Of a stretch of 64,000 nt of DNA, positions 1 through 8,300 are shown piece after piece. The stretch is from Dyella flagellata (GTDB taxonomy: Bacteria; Pseudomonadota; Gammaproteobacteria; Xanthomonadales; Rhodanobacteraceae), in the NCBI RefSeq assembly GCF_030160275.1, contig NZ_BSOA01000044.1, forward strand, positions 1 through 64,000, read 5' to 3'. Below the pieces are notes generated by a model, which had not been told where the DNA came from, did not search any database, and saw nothing but the letters and a program-made list of their open reading frames with translations. Made by a program: the position numbers and the translations under genes. The first letter of the stretch is position 1. Each line of letters opens with the position of its first letter.

Positions 1-3000
1 TACGTGGTGGTGGTCACCGCATTGGCATCACCGCTTACCGCACTCAGCGCGGCGATCGCCGTGGCGACTTGGGCGGCCGTCGCGCCGGTGGGGTTGAGGG
101 AGGTACCGCTGTTGCTGCCGGTGGTGATGAGGGTGAGCTGACCGGCGTACGTGGTGGTGCTGACCTTTTCGCCGAAGGCGTCGTAGGTGTACGCGATGAC
201 GTTGCCCAGCGCATTGCGCGTCGCGCCGCTCGGCTGGCCCTGGATGGTGTAAAGCACCTTGCCGTCGGCGTCGTAGTAAGTCCACGTGCTGTTGCCCAGC
301 GCATCCGTGGCTTCGACCTGCTGGCCGAGGGTGTTGTAAACGTAGGTGGTCGTCGTATTCGCGGCGTCGGTCGCCGTCAGCGTGTCGCCGAACGCATCGT
401 AGGTCGCACTGGTGGTGCGCGCACTGCCCTGCCCGCTGACTGGCGTGACCGTGGTGCTGAGCACCTGGCCGACGCTGTTATAGGTGTACGTGGTGACGGT
501 GCCATCCACGGCGGTGCGGCTGGTGACCTGGCCGTCACCGTTGGTGGTGACCGTGCTTTGTTCGTTGGCGGTGTTGCTGCCGAGCAAGGCCACCAACGCG
601 GTGACGCTCTCGCTACCGGTCAGCGCACCGAGTTGGGCGCTGGTCAACGCGGTGGCGTAGCGCGTGGTTGTGGTGGTGTCGGTGGTTTCGTCGTAGGCGG
701 TGGTGGTGAGGTAACCGTCCGCGTCGATCGTCGCCACGACACGCCCGGCCCCGTCGTTGTAGGTACGGGTCGTTTGATCCTGCGCGCTGGCCGTGAGATC
801 CGCCTGCAACGCGGCCAGCGTGGGCGTGCTGCCCAGGCTGCTCAGCTGCGCCGCGGTGAGGGCTGTCGCATACGCCGTCTGCCGCACCACCTCATCCGCG
901 TCGTTGGTGGTGATGACCGTGACAAAACCTTGCGCATCAATGGTCGCAGCAGCCCGTCCGTCGGCATCGTAAACGGTCAGCGCCGTGCGGTTGCTGGCGC
1001 TGCTGGTGAGATCGGCCTGCAGCGCCGCGAAGGTCGGGTGGCTGCCCAGCGCCGTGCGTTGGGCAGCGGTCAGTGCGGTCGCGTACTGCGTGGTGGCCAG
1101 CACGTGATTCATGCCGTCATACAGCACGGTCGTGACGGTGTTGGCCAGATCGATCGTCGCCACCACCTGGCCGGCGGCGTTATAAAGCGTGGTGGTGGTG
1201 CGGTCGTTAGGGGTGCTCGCCGGTACCGGCAGGCTGGTTGGATAGCTGCTGGTGAGCGCACCGCCGCTGGTCCAGCTCGATGTCGCCACCGGCGTGGCGT
1301 ACTGCGTCGTTTGGATCCGCTGCCCATCGGCATCGTAGGTGTAGGCCGTAACATGGCCATCGCTATCGATGCTGCCGCTCACCCGGCCATCGGCATCGTA
1401 GAAGGTGTAGCTGACATTACCGGCCGCATCGATGGCGGCGATGGCTTGACCGTCCGCGTTAGTGAGATAGCTGGTCACCCGGCTGGTCTGGCCGCTGGCC
1501 GACTGCGTGCTGCTAAGCAACTGCCCGGCGCTGTTGCGCACCTGGGTGGTGGTCAGGCCATTGGCCTGCGTGATGGCGAGGGTGTTGGCACTGTCGGTGT
1601 ACACGTAGCTGGTGACGTTGCCGAGCGGATCGGTCTTGCTGAGCATCCGCCCCAGGCCATCGTAGGCATAGGTGGTGGTCTGCAAGGTGCTGCGGTTGGC
1701 GCCGGTCTCGGTGCTGGTGTGCAGCAAGTGTCCTTGCGCGTCATACGTCGTGGTGGTGATCACCGTGCCATGGGTGACCACGCCATGGCCACTGGTATCG
1801 ACCGTGTCGTACTGGGTTTGCGTGGCGAGCTGACCGCGCACGTCGTAGGCGTAGTCGGTGCGCGTGCTTTGGCTGAGCGTGCCCTGCACGGCGGTGCCTT
1901 GCACCCACGCCTGCAGCTGGGCCAGCGTGGGCGGGTTGCTGGGGCTGTTGCTGCTGGTGCTGAAGGTCGCGCCCAGGTAGTGGCGCGTGGTGGTCAGTTC
2001 GCTGAGGCCGTTGACCGTGGTGGTGTCGTGTTCGGTGACGGCACCCAGCGCATCGACGGTATAGGCCAGCTGGTTGGTGGCGGTGTAGACGTAATACGTC
2101 GTCTCGGCGCCACTCGGCGCGACGTAACCGCTCTGCCCCACCTGCCCTTGCGCCGGCACGCTGTAGGTGGTCTTGCTGGTGACCTGGTCGGCGGCGTTAT
2201 AGGTGTAGCTCACCGTGTTGCCGGCGCCGTCTTCCACACTCAGCACATTGCCGTTGGCATCGTATTGGTACGTGGTGACGGCACCGTTCGGGTCGGTGCT
2301 CGTCAGCAGGTTGCCGCTGGCGTCGTAGGTATAGGTGGTGGTCGGCGACGCGCCGTTCACCGTCGGCGCGATGACGCTGGTGAGCTGGCCCTGGGCGTTG
2401 GTCTGATACGTCGTGACGTGGCCCAGACCATCGGTGACGGTGGTGCTGTTGGTGGCATAGCTCAGGGTGATCGTCTGCGCCGCCGCACCGCTGCCGGTGG
2501 TGACGGTCTGCACCCGATTGCTGGCATCGTAGGTGTAGCTGACCGTGGTGCCGTCGCTTTGCGTGACCGAGGCGACCAGGTCGGTGGTGCCCTGATACGT
2601 ATAGGTGGTGCCATAGCTGGCGGTGGTGGTGTCGGTGTCCGAGCCCAGCGTGGTGGTGACCGTGCTGAGGCGACCCTGGGTGTCGTAGCCATAGGTGACC
2701 GCCTGGCGCGTCACGGCGGTGGTCTGGCCGGGCGGGATCTCCTGGATCGACAGGCTGATCAGCTGATTAGTGGTGTTGTAGCCGAACAGCAGCGTGTCGC
2801 CGTCGCCGGCGGTGATCTGACTGAGCAAACCGTTGCTGTAGCTGAAGCTATAGCTGGCGCCGCTGCCGGTATCGGTCAGCGCGGTGAGCTGACCGGTGGC
2901 GTTGTAGGTTTCCTGGGTCTGCGCGGCGGCGGCGGTCCAGGTCCAGGTGGAGGTGGTGGCGCTCCAGCTCAGCGTATCGGCGGCGCCGCTTTGGGCGGTG

Positions 3001-3371
3001 CTGACGTAGACGCCCAGCGTGGCGTTGTAGGTGTAGACGACGCTGGCATCGTCATCGCCGGTGCGGGTGATCGTGCTGCCGGCGGTGTTGAGCGTGCCGG
3101 TGAGGCCGTTGAGGTGGCGGCTGAAGCCGTAGCTCCAACCGTTGCTGCTCAACTGGCCCAGGCTGTTGTAGGTGCGCAGCACGTTGAGCGGCAGGCCGTC
3201 GAACAGTACGCCCTCGTCAGCGCTCTGCAGGACCAGGTTGCCGGTGGCCGTGTTGACGTAGCTGCCGTTGCCGGCCTGGCCTAGCGAAGGCGCGCCGCCC
3301 TGGGCTTGGCCCAACTGCGTCAGCGAGGTATTGCCAAGGCCCAGACCATTGCCCGCGATCACTGCGACCAT
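1..3371 (-). CDS. Giant YD-repeat (Rhs-like) protein, C-terminus beyond the window
   Basis: The minus strand is open from an ATG at 3371 to the window edge, giving at least 1123 residues with no stop. An AGGAG Shine-Dalgarno lies 7 nt upstream. The first ~130 residues contain LPLNVLRTYNSLGQ, resembling the entry region of Rhs/YD proteins. Repeats of the form TTTYTYDAxGNLxSxTDPxG follow, the classic YD repeat that builds a beta-cocoon shell in Rhs and Tc toxins. No signal peptide is visible. From about residue 690 the YD repeats are interleaved with a second module (YATALTAAQ..ALGS.PTLAALQADLT). The toxin or effector tip, if any, would be at the C-terminus outside the window, so the function (contact-dependent toxin, adhesin or other) cannot be decided here. 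The family call is firm and the role is open. Confidence 0.9.
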   Translation of the reverse strand, partial: MVAVIAGNGLGLGNTSLTQLGQAQGGAPSLGQAGNGSYVNTATGNLVLQSADEGVLFDGLPLNVLRTYNSLGQLSSNGWSYGFSRHLNGLTGTLNTAGSTITRTGDDDASVVYTYNATLGVYVSTAQSGAADTLSWSATTSTWTWTAAAAQTQETYNATGQLTALTDTGSGASYSFSYSNGLLSQITAGDGDTLLFGYNTTNQLISLSIQEIPPGQTTAVTRQAVTYGYDTQGRLSTVTTTLGSDTDTTTASYGTTYTYQGTTDLVASVTQSDGTTVSYTYDASNRVQTVTTGSGAAAQTITLSYATNSTTVTDGLGHVTTYQTNAQGQLTSVIAPTVNGASPTTTYTYDASGNLLTSTDPNGAVTTYQYDANGNVLSVEDGAGNTVSYTYNAADQVTSKTTYSVPAQGQVGQSGYVAPSGAETTYYVYTATNQLAYTVDALGAVTEHDTTTVNGLSELTTTRHYLGATFSTSSNSPSNPPTLAQLQAWVQGTAVQGTLSQSTRTDYAYDVRGQLATQTQYDTVDTSGHGVVTHGTVITTTTYDAQGHLLHTSTETGANRSTLQTTTYAYDGLGRMLSKTDPLGNVTSYVYTDSANTLAITQANGLTTTQVRNSAGQLLSSTQSASGQTSRVTSYLTNADGQAIAAIDAAGNVSYTFYDADGRVSGSIDSDGHVTAYTYDADGQRIQTTQYATPVATSSWTSGGALTSSYPTSLPVPASTPNDRTTTTLYNAAGQVVATIDLANTVTTVLYDGMNHVLATTQYATALTAAQRTALGSHPTFAALQADLTSSASNRTALTVYDADGRAAATIDAQGFVTVITTNDADEVVRQTAYATALTAAQLSSLGSTPTLAALQADLTASAQDQTTRTYNDGAGRVVATIDADGYLTTTAYDETTDTTTTTRYATALTSAQLGALTGSESVTALVALLGSNTANEQSTVTTNGDGQVTSRTAVDGTVTTYTYNSVGQVLSTTVTPVSGQGSARTTSATYDAFGDTLTATDAANTTTTYVYNTLGQQVEATDALGNSTWTYYDADGKVLYTIQGQPSGATRNALGNVIAYTYDAFGEKVSTTTYAGQLTLITTGSNSGTSLNPTGATAAQVATAIAALSAVSGDANAVTTTT

Positions 3372-3595
3372 CGTCGTGCTCCTGAAGTCATGAGGCGGCC
3401 GCCACCACAGCGACCGTGTTCAGGAGGGCTAATCTGGGATTTAGAGCGAAAGTTTAGGGGTGAGAGGCCAAAGGCTTATGACTTTTATTCATTAGCTGCA
3501 TGGGCGGCGCTGGCACGCCCGACTTCCTCAGGTCCGTCAGCGAAGGAGCATCGAGGATCTCAATGATCCTGTCCCCATTCCTACACGACATAGCT

Positions 3596-3844
3596 CCCTC
3601 CCCTGCATGCCGGGGAGGGTTCAGGACTAGCGCGCTTGAGGCTCGCCGCCTTCGCGCATTGCGCTTCTGGAATGATGAGGTGCTACTGCGCTTCGAGGGC
3701 ATGCTTGAAGTTATCCGGCGAAATTTGACCATGCGCTAAAGCCCAAGCAACCCCACCCCGGCCCTCCCCTGCCAAGCAGGGGAGGGAGCAAGTCGAACAT
3801 CACGCGATATGCAACTCCCTCCCTACTACACGTAGGGAAGGGAG
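3596..3844. repeat. Three C/G-rich hairpins in the 3372-3875 intergenic gap
   Basis: The ~500-bp gap between the YD-repeat gene and the DUF4019 gene has no convincing gene. It contains three inverted repeats: CCCTCCCC/GGGGAGGG at 3596-3619, CCCTCCCCTGC with a 3-nt loop and GCAGGGGAGGG at 3762-3786, and CTCCCTCCCTAC/GTAGGGAAGGGAG with one bulge at 3815-3844. Similar CCCTCCCC or CCCTCTCCCC hairpins occur at 11375, 15156 and 45741, so this is a dispersed family of intergenic palindromes. They lie just downstream of the DUF4019 gene's stop and may act as transcript 3' ends, but no T-tract is present. Confidence 0.6.
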
Positions 3845-3875
3845 AAGGTGCTCTCAGGGGAGAGTTCGGGTGGGG

Positions 3876-4337
3876 TTACCGCAGCGTGTAGCCGGTCACC
3901 CGCCACACATTGTCACCGTCCAGGTGAAATGAAATCAGTTCGCGCACCGGCTGCTTTTCATTGGCGAAGCGCGTGGCGAAGGCCACGTTGGCAAACAGGC
4001 CGGGTGGAAGTTTCTTGCCGTCGGATTCGTTGAAATTGAGCGCGGCCGGCGTGCGGGTGATCAGTGTCCCCACCGTCTTGCGATCGGCGCTGACGCTATT
4101 GACGAAGGCATCGCGGGCGACCAGCTGCTTGGTGATGCCGGAAGCACCATCCCACACCTGCCCTTGCTGTCCCTTGTCGACCAGGTCGGCCACCTGCAAG
4201 GCAGCCTGTTCGAGTTGCTGATTGCGCTGGGCGTATTCCTGCGGCGTGGGCTGGCGGGCCGGTGCCGGGGATTGGGCGGATGCGCTGGCGGTGAAGGCGG
4301 CCAGGGCGAGGAAAGAAAGGGAAGTAACGACGCGCAT
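3876..4337 (-). CDS. DUF4019-family periplasmic protein
   Basis: The 153-residue protein starts at MRVVTSLSFLALAAF, where a GGGAG Shine-Dalgarno sits 8 nt upstream. A longer reading frame reaches 4439 but lacks a ribosome site. Residues 1-21 form a signal peptide ending ASASAQ. The mature part has a short Pro/Gln-rich linker and then the fold expected of DUF4019 (a SnoaL/NTF2-like secreted domain). It ends in a run recognisable as NVAFATRFAN...ELISFHLDGDNVWRVTGY, the usual C-terminal signature of the family. The biochemical function is unknown. It lies 155 nt downstream of the OmpA-like lipoprotein gene on the same strand and may belong to the same adhesin transcript, though C-rich hairpins follow it. 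Confidence 0.75.
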   Translation of the reverse strand: MRVVTSLSFLALAAFTASASAQSPAPARQPTPQEYAQRNQQLEQAALQVADLVDKGQQGQVWDGASGITKQLVARDAFVNSVSADRKTVGTLITRTPAALNFNESDGKKLPPGLFANVAFATRFANEKQPVRELISFHLDGDNVWRVTGYTLR

Positions 4338-4492
4338 GTTATTCAGCTCCCGAGAATGCTGTTTTGAAAGACGACTACCCAACCTCGCACTTGCACGATC
4401 CGCTATGGAATGGGGTTGCACGAGCTTGCATCCATGCACAGGCTCGTCGCGAGGTTGTGAACTTCACCCCATCCCGACCGTATTACGCATGT

Positions 4493-5326
4493 TCAATCAC
4501 TACGCGAAGCCACTCGCACCACCACGCGCCGATTCGGCGCCAGGCAGGCGATCAACTTGCTTCGCGCTTGACCTTCACACTGCACCACCGGCTCGGCCTT
4601 GCCGCGCCCCTCCGCGCCGATCAAATCCTCCGGCACGCCCTTGGCGATGAGATAGCTCGCGACTGTCTCCGCGCGCCGCTGCGACAACACCTGGTTGTAG
4701 TCATCGCTACCGAGTGGGTCGGTGTAGCCCACCACGCTGATGTGCGCGATACGATCCTTCTCATCCAGCAAATGCGCAGCCAACGCATCTAGCTGCGCAC
4801 GCCCACCATCCGTAATGTCCTTGAGCGAATAACGATCGAACGCAAACAAGGTGTCTGTCGACAGTATCGTCTCCTGTTTCTCCACCTTTGCAGCCGGCGG
4901 CGGTGGCGGCGGCGGATTCATATATCGCGCACATTCGTCCGGCTTCCAATAGAAACTGCGCGCCAGCTTGTCATGGTCGAACAGGATCTTGAACTGGCAC
5001 ACGCTGACCTGTCCCGAATCGGCATCGCGGAAGTTGAACACGTAGTTCCATTCGCGCACGCCCCACACGCCTTCCTCGAAATGCGGCCAGCCGATCAACC
5101 GTGAGATCTGCTGCTTGTTCAGACCGGCATGCACCTGGCGCAAGGCGTTGAGTTCGGGGAACGTGCCGCCGCGATGCATCGGCGTGACCTGATCCGGCTT
5201 GGGCCACACCAGTTGCTGTGCATGGGAGCCATCCTTGGCCACGTTGCGGCTGATGTCGCCGCAAGCACTCAAGCCCAATGCCAGCAGGACTGCCACGACA
5301 ACTGAAATCTGCTTTGACGTTTTCAT
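4493..5326 (-). CDS. OmpA/SmpA-type outer-membrane lipoprotein
   Basis: This 277-residue lipoprotein starts at MKTSKQIS (5326), 8 nt after GGGAGG; an ATG six bases earlier is too close to that site. The signal peptide ends in a lipobox LSAC. Residues ~55-135 look like the SmpA/OmlA (BamE-like) fold (LNKQQISRLIGWPHF...WNYVFNF). A poly-proline linker follows, then a C-terminal OmpA peptidoglycan-binding domain (FAFDRYSLKDI, VVGYTDPLGSDDYNQVLSQRRA, GRGKAEPVV, NRRVVV). The start lies only 19 nt after the stop of the trimeric autotransporter gene, so the two are almost certainly co-transcribed. By context it probably helps the adhesin insert in, or anchor to, the cell wall, which is an inference. 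It is not the BamE core subunit, which lacks an OmpA domain. Confidence 0.85.
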   Translation of the reverse strand: MKTSKQISVVVAVLLALGLSACGDISRNVAKDGSHAQQLVWPKPDQVTPMHRGGTFPELNALRQVHAGLNKQQISRLIGWPHFEEGVWGVREWNYVFNFRDADSGQVSVCQFKILFDHDKLARSFYWKPDECARYMNPPPPPPPAAKVEKQETILSTDTLFAFDRYSLKDITDGGRAQLDALAAHLLDEKDRIAHISVVGYTDPLGSDDYNQVLSQRRAETVASYLIAKGVPEDLIGAEGRGKAEPVVQCEGQARSKLIACLAPNRRVVVRVASRSD

Positions 5327-5345
5327 GTTCATCGCCTCCCTGCCC

Positions 5346-8300
5346 TCACCAGACCATGTTGACGCTGCCGCCCACACCCACGTCGCCGCGGGTGTTGGAG
5401 GAAGCGGCCAGCTTGAAGATGTAGCGCCCGCTTTCGGTGATGGTGGACAGGCCCACCGCCACGCCGGCTTCGCCGTGATAGGAACCCACGCCCACGCCGA
5501 AGCTGCTCAGGTTCGGCTGGTAGGCCTGGCCGAGGCTGGCCATCGCAATGCCCGCGGCAACGCCGGCATTGGCGCGCGTGGAGATCGCATTCAGATCGTG
5601 ATCGATCGCGGCGAACTTCTGGTCGGTGTAGTTCTGCGCCCAGTTCTCTGCGGTCTGGATACCGGCATTCACTTGGCCCACATTCGCCGCGTCGCTAGTG
5701 GCGGTACCAGCCGCCACATTGTGGACCTGCGCTGGCGCGCCGGCCTGGCCTACGCTGATGCTGCCGTAGTTCACCGTGCCATCGGCGTTCTTGTCGTACT
5801 GCACCGAGCCGGCCTGGGCCGACTGCAGCTGCGCCACGTTCACCGCATCGGTCGATGCCGTGCCCGCCGCCACGTTGGTGATCTGTCGCTGATCCGTCGA
5901 CGAGCCCACTGACACCACATTCGAGCGACCGCCGTCGGTGGAACCCGCGCCCAGCGCCACCGAGTTGCTGCCGCTGGACGTGGAGTTGTTGCCGATCGCC
6001 ACGCTGCCGCTGCCCGATGCCGTCGACGACGGTCCCGCGGCCACCGAATTGCTGCCGGTGGCCGATGCGGCATTGCCGACCGGGTCGGTCGCGAAATACT
6101 TGCTGCCGCCATTGTTGATGTTGCTGACGGCGGTGCTGAGGTTGGCGATCGCCGTGGTATTGGTGTTCACCTGCTGGTTGGTCGCATACAGCTCCGAACC
6201 GTTGATCGCATCTGTACTGGTCGCAGTGACCTGCCCGGCCGCGACGTTGGTAATGGTGCGCTCGCTGCCGGCAGTGCCCACGCTCACCGTGCTGGTGGGG
6301 TTCGTACCAGCCACGGCATACGTTGTGCCGCCAACCGTCACGCTGCTGGTGCCCTTCACCACCGAGGTGGTGGAACCTGCACCCAGCGCCACGTCCCCCG
6401 CATTCGCACTGGCCGTTGCGCCATTGCCGATCGACACCGCATTGGCAGTACCGGCGGTGGACACAGGACCGATCGCGACACTGTTGGCACCCACAGGGGT
6501 TGAATCGGCCAGGGTGGAATTGGCGTGGAAGTACTTGATGCCGCCGCCGTTGGCGGCGCCGCTGATCTGGTTCAGCACGCTCTGCACCGAGTTGTAGGTG
6601 TTGCCGCCATAACTCAGGCTCGTAGTCACCGCACCCGTGCTGGAGTTGTAGCTGCTGTTGCCACCGAATGAATTGGCGACGCTATTGCCCAGGTTGCTGG
6701 TCGCCGTGCCGAGCGAGGACACCGCCTGGTTGGTGGCATACAGCTGCGAGCCATTGATGGCATCCGTGCTTGCGCTGCCGATACGTCCCGCCGCCACGTT
6801 GGTGACGGTGCGTTGGCTGGTGGAACTGCCCACGCTCACCGTACTGGTCGGATTGGTGCCTGCGAAGGCATAGGTCACGCCGTTGATGGTGGTATTGGGC
6901 GTATTCACCGCCGTGGCGGTCACCGAATTGGCACCCAACGCCACATCACCCGCCTGCGCACTGGCGCTAGCCCCTGCACCCAGCGCTACATCGGTGGGGT
7001 TGACGGTGGAACTGCCGGCGCCGATTGAAATCGCCTGGATGCCGCTGGCGGTCGAGTTGGTGCCCATGGCGATCGAATCCTGCAGATTGGTGGTGGCGTT
7101 CTCGCCAATCGCCACACCACCCGGCGCGTTCTGCTGCACCAGCGCACCGTTGCCCATGGCAACACCGTTATCGCCATTGACCACCGTGTTCGGACCGACG
7201 GCAATCGAATTGCTGCCCACCGCCAGCGAATCCGCGGCGGTGGAGTTGGCATGGAAATACTTGGTAGTGGTGGTTGCAAACGAACTCAGGGCACCGGTTA
7301 GCTGGCGTACGGTCACCGCATCGTTGGTCTGCGTGCCGTCCGCCACATTGGTGATCTGGCGATAGGTACTGGAACTACCCACCGATACCGCGCCGAGCAA
7401 AGTGTGATCGGTGGTGTTGTAGGGAATGATCGTGCCGCCGATGGTGCCGCTGGCCGGCGTCAGCGCGCGGCTGGAGACCGATTGCGAACCCAGCGCCACG
7501 CTGTCGGTGATCGTTGCCTGCGTGCTGTAGCCCAATGCGCTGGCATTGGCTGCGGTGGCGGAAGCCGCCACACCGGCAGCCATCGAATTGGCGCCGGTTG
7601 CACCGTTGTTGCTGTAGTTGGCCTGCTGCGTGCCACCGTCGTTGACGCCGTAGTAATGCGTCAATCCATTGGTCACCGTCGTGTTGAGGCTGTTGACGGC
7701 CTGGTTCGTCGCATAGAGCTGCGAACCGTTGATCGCATCCGTGCTGGCTGCGCTGATCTGGCCCGCCGCCAGGTTGGTGATGGTGCGCTCGTTGCCGGCG
7801 CTGCCCACGCTAACCGTACTGTTTGGATTGGCACCGGAAAAATTGTAGGTCGTGCCGGCGATGCTGGTGCTAGGTGTCTTCACCACAGTGGATGTAACCG
7901 AACCCGCACCCAATGCCACATCGCCAGCATTCGCGCCCGCCGTGGCGCCATCGCCGATCGATACAGCATTGGTGGATGTCGCCACGGATACCGGCCCGAT
8001 CGCTACGCTGTTCGTACCCGTCGCCTGCGAATCGGCCAACGTCGAATTGGCATGGAAATACTTGATGCCGCCACCGCCGTTGATCGAGTTGTTGATCTGG
8101 CTCAGCACGTTCTGCACGGAGCCGTAAGTGTTGCCGCCATAGCTCAGGCTGGTCGTCACCGCACCGGTACTGCTGTTGTACGTGCTGCCGCCACCGAGGC
8201 TGGAGGCCATGCTGTTGCCCAGGTTGGTCACCTGGTTGCCTACCGCATTGATGGCGCTGTCGGCTGCGTAGAGCTGGCTGCCGTTCACCGCATCCGTACT

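Noticed and set aside
69-3284. A 1071-codon open frame on the plus strand
   Set aside because: It is the antisense shadow of the YD-repeat gene. The minus strand gives clear YD repeats and a good ribosome site, whereas this product is a compositionally odd Gly/Arg/Val chain.
4493-5326. BamE of the outer-membrane assembly complex
   Set aside because: BamE is a short stand-alone lipoprotein. This one adds an OmpA domain and is coupled to an adhesin gene.
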